From RGIG6353 sp045653035 (lineage in GTDB: Bacteria > Bacillota > Clostridia > Oscillospirales > SIG627): 10,280 nt of DNA. This document shows positions 1-6,821 of the stretch, in pieces. The stretch covers positions 1 to 10,280 of the forward strand of contig JAZOLO010000004.1 of NCBI GenBank assembly GCA_045653035.1, written 5' to 3'. Both the position numbers and the translations under genes were made by a program. The notes beneath the pieces were generated by a model, which saw only the letters and a list, made by a program, of their open reading frames with translations, ran no database searches and was not told the DNA's origin. Numbering within the stretch: the first letter of the stretch is position 1; each line of letters opens with the position of its first letter.

Positions 1-215
1 AGCAACAGATACGCGAATTTCAGCGCAAACTTCCGGTCAACACCACGGGAAATACCAAAGCCCAAGGTACATCCCACCTGGGTAAATCCGGGGATCACGC
101 TGGGCGCAGCACCCAGACCCATCATAATACCGTCAAAGCGGAGCATATTTCTGGGATCTTTATTTCCGTTTCGCACCAGGGCAGGAATCAACAGGATCAC
201 ACCGTTTGCCGTTAC
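1..215 (-). other. UppP/BacA-like segment fused behind MurA
   Basis: This part of the reading frame (about residue 148 onward) does not resemble the second half of MurA. Its order of elements matches the middle of UppP-type undecaprenyl-pyrophosphate phosphatases: a transmembrane-like stretch, a GNK turn, a D-x-(I/L)-M-x-GL helix, a PGxSRSG-type loop, then G-x-x-R-x-x-A-x-x-F-x-x-LL. The loop reads PGFTQVG at residues 189-195, so the arginine that is catalytic in UppP is replaced by Gln193. That suggests a diverged member of the family even apart from the fusion. The boundary is approximate: residues 138-150 could belong to either parent. G+C in 1-240 is about 50%, close to the neighbouring murA part at about 48%, so composition does not place the join. 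Confidence 0.65.
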
Positions 216-656
216 TGCAACAATATGGTTATCAGTAACCGAAACCGTAGCTCCCAGTGCCTCAAATCCCTTTATGTGCTGGTCGATGGGACGAGTACCG
301 AAGTCACAGCCACCGGGGCAGGCAACGGAGGAGCGTCCGAATCTTGCAAGTTCGGCACCCAGTACGTAATATGAGGCACGCATCTTCTTAACCTGCTCGT
401 CGGGAGCAGAGCACGCCACAATATTTCTTGAATCTATTTTCACCGAGCTAGGAGAAAGCCTTGTAATTTTTGCTCCCATAGCTTCGAGAATATCGAGAGA
501 CCTGTTAACGTCACTTATATTCGGGAGATTTTCTATAATGCAATCGTCCTCGACCATAATATTTGCAAGCAGTATAGCAACTGCCGCATTTTTCATACCC
601 GAGATAACGATTTCTCCGCTAAGCGGTTTTCCGCCGTTTATTGCAATTTTATCCAT
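1..656 (-). CDS. murA: MurA N-terminal part joined in frame to UppP-like C-terminal sequence (partial at window edge)
   Basis: Starts at ATG 656 and stays open to the window edge (218 codons). Residues 1-145 are a good match to MurA, which transfers enolpyruvate from PEP to UDP-GlcNAc in the cytoplasm, the first committed step of peptidoglycan synthesis. Visible motifs are SGMKNAA with the substrate-contacting Lys22-Asn23, KKMRASYYVLG around 90-100, and PGGCDFGTRPID with the PEP-adduct cysteine at Cys117. A normal MurA is about 420 residues and continues with a GAT-x-N/T-IM motif. Instead, from about residue 150 the protein reads like a UppP/BacA membrane phosphatase: a hydrophobic NGVILLIPAL stretch, NGNKD, DGIMMGLGAAPSVIPG, then GISRGVDRKFALKFAYLL. 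No frameshift or stop separates the halves. The gene has its own upstream promoter. I am sure of the MurA part and fairly sure of the UppP-like part. Whether the join is real cannot be told from the sequence. Confidence 0.85.
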   Translation of the reverse strand, partial: MDKIAINGGKPLSGEIVISGMKNAAVAILLANIMVEDDCIIENLPNISDVNRSLDILEAMGAKITRLSPSSVKIDSRNIVACSAPDEQVKKMRASYYVLGAELARFGRSSVACPGGCDFGTRPIDQHIKGFEALGATVSVTDNHIVAVTANGVILLIPALVRNGNKDPRNMLRFDGIMMGLGAAPSVIPGFTQVGCTLGFGISRGVDRKFALKFAYLL

Positions 657-672
657 TTTTGAAAAAATTCCT

Positions 673-695
673 TTCGGTTCATGCCGAATCATTCG
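673..695 (-). promoter_or_regulatory. Two overlapping short dyads in the murA leader
   Basis: Two inverted repeats share bases between the -10 box and the murA start. One is TTCGG-6-CCGAA (673-688). The other is CGAAT-C-ATTCG (685-695). The second would fall right at the expected transcription start, as operators often do, and the first would form a small hairpin just before the Shine-Dalgarno sequence. Only the symmetry is seen; a function in repression or in RNA folding is inference. Confidence 0.3.
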
Positions 696-703
696 ACATT
701 AAA

Positions 704-709
704 AGTATA
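704..709 (-). promoter_or_regulatory. Extended -10 box for murA
   Basis: On the minus strand the sequence reads TGTTATACT, an extended -10 (TGn plus TATACT), 47 bases before the murA ATG. The region 17 bases further upstream is an AT-rich T tract with no good -35 (best TTTATT), which fits reliance on the extended -10. This suggests that the left-edge gene has its own promoter in addition to any readthrough from the wal operon. No convincing hairpin terminator is visible between the walI stop at 750 and this box. Confidence 0.5.
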
Positions 710-749
710 ACACATAATTTAAAAAAAATAAAGTAAAATTTACATATTT

Positions 750-1619
750 TTACGACAAACGTTTTGCACCGCTTGTTGCGTCGTATATTTTCTTTGTTCC
801 GTTTGAATAAATAAACCTGTAGGAGGGGGTAAGATAAACAGAATTTTTATCGTCAAAAACCGAGGCATATATTATACTCATATACTCAATAGTGCTGTTT
901 TCCTCTTCTATTTCAAAGAGTATATTTATGCTGTCGAGGGCATCGGTGGAGTAGTCGTAGTAGCTTTTGGCAAAGAAAAGACGACCTGAAATATAAAGGG
1001 GTTTATCTTTTTCTACTGCCGCAATGATTTCAGCATCCTCAATTTCATAGGAGTCAACGCACTGTATCGCCCTGATATAAGTAATTCCATCCGAGAATAC
1101 GCTCTGTGTAGCCTTAAGGGTGACTTTGTAAGGCTCCGAGTTCATACCGTTGAAGAATGCGTGAGTCAGGGCTTTTACTGCTTTTTCACCCTTTTCTTCA
1201 ACACCCTTTGCTTCAAAAAGCTTTGCATTTACAAATTCCATTGTGAGATTTTTCGGCAAGTAAACGTACTCTATCATGTAATCGTGAGAAAAGGAAAGGT
1301 TTTCTGAATCGTTGGTATATCTGTAACCGTCGGGAATAGTGAAGCTTCCGTACTCTTTTCTCATTACTCTTGAAGCAACTGTTTCTGATGATGAGGCTGT
1401 GAAGTCCAGCTTTATGACCTTGGGGACAACCTTTTCTCTTGGAATAGTGTCTTTATCAATTTTTATTCCCTTGGCTTTTATTACCCTAACGGAGTTTGAA
1501 ATTTCAGCTTCCGTAAAGGTGTTTTTTGCGGTATAAAGCTCTGTTGTCTTGAAAAAGAAAAATACGTTTACCGATAAGAATACAAGTATCAGGATAAGCT
1601 TGAGATGAAACGATTTCAT
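750..1619 (-). CDS. walI: WalI (YycI)-like membrane-anchored regulator of the WalK kinase
   Basis: A 289-residue protein with a single N-terminal membrane segment (about residues 7-24) and an extracellular remainder. In Bacillus, YycI and YycH sit beside the WalK sensor in the membrane and modulate it. Identification rests on position directly after walR-walK-walH, size (B. subtilis YycI is about 280 residues), topology, and the C-terminal SYRFIY...IYDATSG pattern, which resembles the PepSY-like end of YycI proteins. The frame is open up to a GTG at 1652, but ATG 1619 is preferred: it has an AAGGAGGAG site 7 bases upstream and forms an ATGA overlap with the walH stop. The sequence is diverged, so an uncharacterised YycI-like protein is the safe reading. 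Confidence 0.7.
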   Translation of the reverse strand: MKSFHLKLILILVFLSVNVFFFFKTTELYTAKNTFTEAEISNSVRVIKAKGIKIDKDTIPREKVVPKVIKLDFTASSSETVASRVMRKEYGSFTIPDGYRYTNDSENLSFSHDYMIEYVYLPKNLTMEFVNAKLFEAKGVEEKGEKAVKALTHAFFNGMNSEPYKVTLKATQSVFSDGITYIRAIQCVDSYEIEDAEIIAAVEKDKPLYISGRLFFAKSYYDYSTDALDSINILFEIEEENSTIEYMSIIYASVFDDKNSVYLTPSYRFIYSNGTKKIYDATSGAKRLS

Positions 1620-3082
1620 TCTGTAGCTCCTCCTTTCACCTTTTCCATCCACAACGGAATTACAGTCTCGCCGTATTTTTCTAAATTATAAACGGGAGCA
1701 AATTCGCCATCATGGACAAGCATTTTTGATACCACCATAGGTGTCATTGACATATCAAGATATTCCCCCTCTGCTTCGGGAAGACTTTCCGTATCGGTGA
1801 TATTAAGTGTGTGTATTTTTGCGTAGGACAGACCTTCTTTTGAAAAAGTCAGAGTAATTTTAGCAGCTTCTCCGTTTTCAAGAATTTCGCAAAGATTGAA
1901 GTGATATACAAATTCAAAGGTAAATTCTTTGCTTTTTGGTGAGTAGAAAATACCGCTTAAAATGGGAGTAGCCTCACCGCCTGTTAAGGAAGTCGGGAAA
2001 CGTCCTAAAAAGGCTGTGGCGGCTGTTAAAAATTCGTTTGAAGTAAAGCTTGTTTTCTCAGAATTCAAAAGAGCTGAAATAGGTAAAGAAATGGAATTTT
2101 TATCTGTTGCAACGTATTCTATAACGCCCGTCGGACTTATAGAAAGCGTCATTCTGTCTCCTACAAAAAAGAGACCGAAGGAGGGGTCGGAATAGTAGCC
2201 TACAATGTTTGGGTTTATCTCAAATGCAGCTAGAATACTTAAAAGCGCGTTTTCGTTTACAAGATCAAGATAACTGTTTTCTTCCTTTGAAAAAGCCATA
2301 TCAAAGGTGTTTTGTAAAGGAAGCTTAGCTGTTATTGCTGTAAGCGAGGGTGCGCTTGACAGTATTTTATATTCCTCTTCAAGCTTTTTATTTTTTTGTG
2401 ACTCTTTGGCATTATTGTTGAAAATAAATTGTGTAAAACCTTTATTTACAGTATATGCGGCAAGATTGTTGCTGTTAAAATCATAAACAAGTGAAGGTGA
2501 TTCCAAATCTTCTCGTAGAGTAAATGAATAAACTCCGCCGTTTCCGTCCTTTGCTATTGCGGAAAGTGTGCTTGAACTGTCGTTATAAAGCATTATTGAC
2601 TTTATATTGCAGGTGTCACCTGTAGCAAATGAATCTGTCTTTCCGTTAAAAAGAGAAATAATTGTAAAGGGCAAAGGGGTGGGATAGTCTATAAAAACAC
2701 CGTCGGAAACCCCCAGTATCTCATTCCATTTTTCGGTATCGGAGGGAGTGCATACGTAAGAGGCTGAAAAGACCTCTTTTAAAAGGTGCTTGTGGTTCTC
2801 ATAGAGAATGTGAGTAAGCTCCTCATTATATGCAGAGGTGTACCCTTCAGACGAAAGAATAAGGGACACTGACAGCGGTGAGAAGAAGTATTCATCGGCT
2901 ACAACGTCGGTGGACGAGTGAGACGTTCCTGTAAAAATCCAGAAATCTCCGGCAAGTACAGTACTCTCGTTTTTTACGTTTTTGTCAAAGCGGAGGGTGA
3001 TATAGTTTATCCAAAGCACAAGCATGGAAAAGGCAAGCAAAAATACTATAACGGTTAAAAGCTTATTGAGTACTTTTCTCAT
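1616..3082 (-). CDS. walH: WalH (YycH)-like membrane-anchored regulator of WalK
   Basis: A 488-residue protein with one N-terminal transmembrane helix (about residues 5-27) and a large extracellular part, the topology of YycH, which in Bacillus and Staphylococcus acts with YycI on the WalK kinase. B. subtilis YycH is about 455 residues. I see no catalytic motif, as expected for a regulatory protein. It follows walK by 22 bases and overlaps walI by 4. A GTG at 3091 lies in the same frame but abuts the Shine-Dalgarno sequence; ATG 3082 has a workable 10-base spacing and was chosen. The assignment relies more on operon position, size and topology than on residue-level recognition. Confidence 0.7.
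   Translation of the reverse strand: MRKVLNKLLTVIVFLLAFSMLVLWINYITLRFDKNVKNESTVLAGDFWIFTGTSHSSTDVVADEYFFSPLSVSLILSSEGYTSAYNEELTHILYENHKHLLKEVFSASYVCTPSDTEKWNEILGVSDGVFIDYPTPLPFTIISLFNGKTDSFATGDTCNIKSIMLYNDSSSTLSAIAKDGNGGVYSFTLREDLESPSLVYDFNSNNLAAYTVNKGFTQFIFNNNAKESQKNKKLEEEYKILSSAPSLTAITAKLPLQNTFDMAFSKEENSYLDLVNENALLSILAAFEINPNIVGYYSDPSFGLFFVGDRMTLSISPTGVIEYVATDKNSISLPISALLNSEKTSFTSNEFLTAATAFLGRFPTSLTGGEATPILSGIFYSPKSKEFTFEFVYHFNLCEILENGEAAKITLTFSKEGLSYAKIHTLNITDTESLPEAEGEYLDMSMTPMVVSKMLVHDGEFAPVYNLEKYGETVIPLWMEKVKGGATE
1627..1635 (-). promoter_or_regulatory. Ribosome binding site deciding the walI start
   Basis: AAGGAGGAG on the minus strand ends 7 bases before ATG 1619 and lies inside the last codons of walH. 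It excludes the upstream in-frame GTG at 1652, which would put this site inside the coding sequence. Confidence 0.75.
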
Positions 3083-3092
3083 TTTTATCACT

Positions 3093-3099
3093 CTCCTTT
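3093..3099 (-). promoter_or_regulatory. Ribosome binding site deciding the walH start
   Basis: AAAGGAG on the minus strand lies 10 bases before ATG 3082 and 1 base before the in-frame GTG at 3091, so only the ATG has usable spacing. Confidence 0.7.
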
Positions 3100-3104
3100 A
3101 TTTT

Positions 3105-4919
3105 TTAATTGCAGAATTTTGCCTTGGGAGGAAGGTAGATATCTACTGTTGTGCCCACGTGAAGCTCACTCTTGATAATTATTGTACCGCCGTGATTTTC
3201 GGCAATCTCCTTTGCGATGGCAAGACCGAGACCCGTACCGCCACTATCGGAGTTACGTGCCTTTTCAACACGATAAAATCTTTCAAAAATGTGAGGTAAG
3301 TCTTCCTCGGGAATACCCATTCCGTTGTCGGTAACGGATATCTTGAAGTAGCTTCCGTCAAAAAGCCCCGAAATTCCCTTGAAATCTTTATAGTCTGCAG
3401 TAATGAAGACTTTTCCATTTTTTTGTGTGTACTTTACGGCATTTTGTATTATGTTTATAACGATTTGCTCAATCTTTTCGCGGTCAGCAATAATTTCAGG
3501 GAGAAGCTCTTCGTTCTTGATGAATTTAAGCTCCTGAGAATTGTTTTCCGCTTGCCCCGAAATGACAAAAGCACATTTTTCAATAAGCTCGTTTATAGAG
3601 AAAGATGAAGGTGTCCACTTCATTCTGTTGTTGTCAAGCCTTGATAAAAGAAGAAGGTCGTGGACTATGTGTGCCATTCTGTCACTTTCGCTAATTACCA
3701 TGTTGAGGAAGTGATTTTTAACGTCATTTGGCATATCGGGATTTGAAATAATCGTCTCTGTCGCACCTTTAATGCCCGTTAGCGGTGTGCCGAGCTCGTG
3801 GGATACTGTTGCGATAAATTCACGTCTTGATTTATCAAGCTCAAAGCTTTCTGTCACGTCGTGGAGTACTGCGATATATCCGCCAAAGGATTTGTCAGAT
3901 AAATTAAAGTTAAATTTACCGAAGCTTACATCAAACACCCTGCTTTCATAGGTAACATTAGTCAGGTTTATAGAGTCGTTTTCGCCGATAGAAAGCTCTT
4001 CCTTGCGGTATTCAAGGCAAAGCTTTTCGGTAAGTGTGTCAAGGGTAAGCTCCTCACCGTCATGTAGCTTGAACAGCTCCTTTGCCTCGGGATTTATGTG
4101 CATGGGGAAGCCTTCGCTGTCGAAAGCAATTACAGGGTCTTTAAGATAAAAGAAGATGGTTTCAAGCTTTTCACGCTCGTTTGAAATTTCATTAAGGTTG
4201 TTTTTTAACGTGTCAGCCATTCTATTGAAGGTGACGGTGAGAGTACCGATTTCGTCGTCGGAATAAACGGTAAGCTTTTCATCAAAATCACCTCTTGAAA
4301 GCTTTGTAGCTTTTTTCGTTATGTTCTGAATAGGGGAAACAATGGCTTTCGATAAGAAGAAGGATAAGAAAACGGCAATGACAAGTCCAATTAGAAGCGA
4401 CTGAAGAATAATAGAGAATACCATCCATGAAAATTCCTCAAGCTCTCCGTTGTCGTCTACAACGTATACTATAACCCTGAAGGACTTGTCGGGTGCTTCA
4501 AGCACCTCTGCCCAGTCCATCATCTCACTTCCCAAGCTCTGCTTATGAGAGCTTTTTCCCGAAATGGCATAAATAAGGTTTTCGGTTTTTTTTATGCGGA
4601 CATCATTTTGTGTAACCGAGCCCGACAGGAAATTACCGTCTCCGTCAAGCACGTAGTAATTTCTGTAGCTGTCAATTCCCAGTCTTGCTGAATACGCCCA
4701 CAGCGTATTTTTAAGTCTTTCAGGGTAATCATCGTAAAGAAGTGTTTTTTCAAGCTCGGAGAGAAACTCGTCTGTGAAAACCTCCGACTGCTGAGTTACA
4801 AAGTCGTTTTCATAATAATTGAAAATGTTCCCTATAAGTATAGCTCCTACCACCGTCATAACGCATACGATGAAGGATACGAGAATGAGAACAATTTTGA
4901 ATTGTAGCTTTTTATACAA
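3105..4919 (-). CDS. walK: WalK-type sensor histidine kinase
   Basis: A 604-residue membrane kinase with the full WalK layout. It has a transmembrane helix (about 8-32), an extracellular domain of about 130 residues (34-165), a second helix (166-189), HAMP (190-242), PAS (250-358), HisKA with His374 in SHELGTPLT, and HATPase with the N box around Asn493, the G1 box DNGMGIP (531-537) and the G2 box GGTGLGL. By family knowledge it autophosphorylates on the histidine and passes phosphate to WalR to control cell-wall hydrolase genes. The arginine or lysine usual after HEL is Gly378 here. The start is TTG 4919, supported by AAGGAG 8 bases upstream. It follows walR by 19 bases. It could be a PhoR-type kinase, but the HAMP-PAS pair and the following YycH/YycI-like genes favour WalK. 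Confidence 0.88.
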   Translation of the reverse strand: MYKKLQFKIVLILVSFIVCVMTVVGAILIGNIFNYYENDFVTQQSEVFTDEFLSELEKTLLYDDYPERLKNTLWAYSARLGIDSYRNYYVLDGDGNFLSGSVTQNDVRIKKTENLIYAISGKSSHKQSLGSEMMDWAEVLEAPDKSFRVIVYVVDDNGELEEFSWMVFSIILQSLLIGLVIAVFLSFFLSKAIVSPIQNITKKATKLSRGDFDEKLTVYSDDEIGTLTVTFNRMADTLKNNLNEISNEREKLETIFFYLKDPVIAFDSEGFPMHINPEAKELFKLHDGEELTLDTLTEKLCLEYRKEELSIGENDSINLTNVTYESRVFDVSFGKFNFNLSDKSFGGYIAVLHDVTESFELDKSRREFIATVSHELGTPLTGIKGATETIISNPDMPNDVKNHFLNMVISESDRMAHIVHDLLLLSRLDNNRMKWTPSSFSINELIEKCAFVISGQAENNSQELKFIKNEELLPEIIADREKIEQIVINIIQNAVKYTQKNGKVFITADYKDFKGISGLFDGSYFKISVTDNGMGIPEEDLPHIFERFYRVEKARNSDSGGTGLGLAIAKEIAENHGGTIIIKSELHVGTTVDIYLPPKAKFCN

Positions 4920-4927
4920 GGTGTTTT

Positions 4928-4933
4928 CTCCTT
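4928..4933 (-). promoter_or_regulatory. Ribosome binding site for the TTG start of walK
   Basis: AAGGAG on the minus strand in the walR-walK gap, 8 bases before TTG 4919. No ATG is present at suitable spacing, so the TTG start is well supported. Confidence 0.75.
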
Positions 4934-4938
4934 AAAAT

Positions 4939-5646
4939 TTACTTTTCGGGGGGAGCAATGAAATATCCCATACCGCGTTTTGTCTGTATAAGGCTTTCCT
5001 CGTTTCCGTCATCTATCTTCTGTCGGAGTCTTGCTATGGTTACGTCAATGGTTCTGAGGTCTCCATAAAAGTTCTCGTATCCCCATACCGCACTCATAAG
5101 CTCCTCACGGCTGTATATCTTTCCGAGATTTTTTGCAAAATGTGCGAGAAGGTCGTATTCTTTTTTTGAAAGCTCAAGCGTCTTATCACCTTTTTTTACA
5201 AGGTAATTTTCACAGTCAATTACAATATCACCAACGACAATTGTGGTATCTGTTATTTTCCTTACCACCGTTTCACTTGAATAGCGTCTTATATTTGCAC
5301 GCACTCTTGATAAAAGCTCGTTTATGCTGAAGGGCTTTGTCATATAGTCGTCAGCACCCGTATCAAGGCCCCTTATTTTATCCTGCTCAGTATCCCTTGC
5401 GGTGAGCATGATGATGGGAGTATCAAGCTTTTCTCTTATCCTTTGACAAACCTCGAAGCCGTCCATTATTGGGAGCATAAGGTCGAGGAGAATAAGGTCG
5501 TAGCTTCCTGTCATTGCTTCGTCAAGACCGCTTTTTCCATCGTGACGCGCCTGTGCATCATAGCCTGCCGCCTTTACGTTAAAGAGTAAAATTTCCGCAA
5601 TGGTCTTTTCATCTTCAATAATAAGTATTTTCTTTTTTGAGTCCAT
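4939..5646 (-). CDS. walR: WalR-type response regulator (OmpR/PhoB family)
   Basis: A 235-residue two-domain regulator. Residues 5-120 are a receiver domain with the acidic pair Glu11-Asp12, phosphoacceptor Asp55 in LILLDLMLP, Thr82 and Lys104 in TKPF. Residues 130-232 are an OmpR-type winged helix, with the recognition region GDLRTIDVTIARLRQKI and the end TKRGMGYF, very close to WalR/YycF. In Firmicutes this regulator controls autolysin and cell-wall genes and is often essential. The ATG overlaps the stop of the preceding gene by one base (TAATG) and has an AGGAGG site at 5654-5659, 7 bases away, inside that gene's end, so translation of the two is probably coupled. PhoP/PhoB-like is the alternative name; the WalHI-like neighbours support WalR. 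Confidence 0.9.
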   Translation of the reverse strand: MDSKKKILIIEDEKTIAEILLFNVKAAGYDAQARHDGKSGLDEAMTGSYDLILLDLMLPIMDGFEVCQRIREKLDTPIIMLTARDTEQDKIRGLDTGADDYMTKPFSINELLSRVRANIRRYSSETVVRKITDTTIVVGDIVIDCENYLVKKGDKTLELSKKEYDLLAHFAKNLGKIYSREELMSAVWGYENFYGDLRTIDVTIARLRQKIDDGNEESLIQTKRGMGYFIAPPEK

Positions 5647-6821
5647 TATCGGTCCTCCTGATTTTCTGAATAGAAGTTGTATTCGCTGACGGTGGGGTCT
5701 ATCACCCTTGCAGTAATCTTGTCGTCATGTGCGACGTATGAAAGAAGCTGCGTAAGTATTTTAAGGCTTTTTTCGTGGGAGGTGAATCGTACGACGGTAA
5801 CGTCACTTTCATCAATACTCTCATATATTCTTGTAGCCTCTGCCCATGGAGACGGTGCGGTGATGTCAACATCAATATTGTAATCCCAAATAATATAGCC
5901 CATTTCGGCAAGAGAGGGGAAAAACTCTGTGGAATTTATGACTTTTTCATCTGTTCCTTCGGGGAATCGGTAAAGTCTTGAGCAAAATCCCAAAACGTCA
6001 TATAGAGCCCTGTTTGTCACTTCAAGCTCATTTTTTGTTTCTGTGAGTGAATTTGAAAGAGTATCCTTTTTTTCAACTGCTGACGTGATAGCAATTCCGT
6101 TTCCTGAACCGAAGGCACGAAGGACACTTTCGGGATTTGTGTCAATTGCCTCTTTCGTAAAGAAGAACGTTGCTTTTTCTCCCCAGTCGCGAAGCATATC
6201 GAGAAATTTTTCGGTTTGAGTTTCGGGGTAAACGTCGATTGTTATATATACGGTTTTTTCGTTTTTGTCTGGTTCTATAGGATTATCTGGATTATCGGGG
6301 TTTATAACTGGGGAGTGGCTTGGATTTGTAGGGTCGTAAAGCTCAATGAGCTCTTTAAAGCTGAGCCTTTCGCTTCCATCGGTAAGTCTTACTCGCTTTG
6401 TGTCGCCCGACGTTACCTTTTCTATTTCGAGTGAGAGTATATCTGCACAGTATTCAAGGGGCAGATATACTGTAGAATTTTCTATGGGGAAGATTATATT
6501 AAGAAAAGAATTATCAACAACTATACCCGACGAGTTGAAGGAATAAGAGAAAAATCTACCTGTGCTTTGATTCCTTAAATAGAAGCTGTTGTTATCTCTG
6601 TTGAATTCATATTGAATACCGTGAAGTCCTACAAAGAAGCTGACAGGCAGGTGGAGTGTGCCGTTTATCATTTTTGCAGGATATTCGGTGATTGCGTACT
6701 TGGTGTCGTTTCTGTAAACTACTGGTGTGTCCCCGTCGGCAACCGACATTATTGATGGCACAATAAGGCATATTGCTATCGTAACAAAAAGAAAAATGGC
6801 AATGAGCCGTGCTTTTTTCAT
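5646..6821 (-). CDS. Secreted stalk-domain plus NodB-like protein, probably catalytically inactive
   Basis: A 391-residue exported protein. It has a signal peptide or anchor (residues 1-28), a copper-amine-oxidase-N (stalk) type domain with two similar halves (about 35-150; LHLPVSFF and VYLPLEY are the echoing strands), a Pro/Asn/Asp linker (163-188), and a polysaccharide-deacetylase (NodB) fold from 190. The fold shows in TVYITID, EKATFFFTKEA, NELEVTNRAL and YRFPEGT, but active-site motifs are altered. TFDDG is TIDVY (194-198), so the metal-binding second Asp is gone. The H-x3-H segment is replaced near AITSAVEK (244-251), and RPPYG is RFPEG (285-289). A deacetylase of cell-wall glycans is therefore unlikely; binding or sensing is my inference. 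ATG 6821 has a perfect AGGAGGTG 5 bases upstream. It overlaps the gene before by 4 bases and walR by 1. Confidence 0.82.
   Translation of the reverse strand: MKKARLIAIFLFVTIAICLIVPSIMSVADGDTPVVYRNDTKYAITEYPAKMINGTLHLPVSFFVGLHGIQYEFNRDNNSFYLRNQSTGRFFSYSFNSSGIVVDNSFLNIIFPIENSTVYLPLEYCADILSLEIEKVTSGDTKRVRLTDGSERLSFKELIELYDPTNPSHSPVINPDNPDNPIEPDKNEKTVYITIDVYPETQTEKFLDMLRDWGEKATFFFTKEAIDTNPESVLRAFGSGNGIAITSAVEKKDTLSNSLTETKNELEVTNRALYDVLGFCSRLYRFPEGTDEKVINSTEFFPSLAEMGYIIWDYNIDVDITAPSPWAEATRIYESIDESDVTVVRFTSHEKSLKILTQLLSYVAHDDKITARVIDPTVSEYNFYSENQEDR
6280..6297 (-). repeat. Tandem 9-base repeat encoding the Asp-Asn-Pro linker
   Basis: Two adjacent 9-base units differing only in the last base (GGATTATCT and GGATTATCG, plus strand) encode the repeated Pro-Asp-Asn of the linker between the stalk and NodB-like domains. 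Such short in-frame repeats can change copy number and so linker length between strains. Confidence 0.6.

Noticed and set aside
1..250. Frameshift as the explanation of the MurA anomaly
   Set aside because: The reading frame is continuous and the sequence beyond residue 150 matches a different protein family in the same frame, so an indel does not explain it.
710..749. Rho-independent terminator after walI
   Set aside because: There is a T-rich run on the minus strand, but no stable GC stem precedes it.
1620..1652. GTG start giving walI 11 extra residues
   Set aside because: The strong AAGGAGGAG site would then lie within the gene, and the ATG at 1619 forms a standard ATGA overlap with walH.
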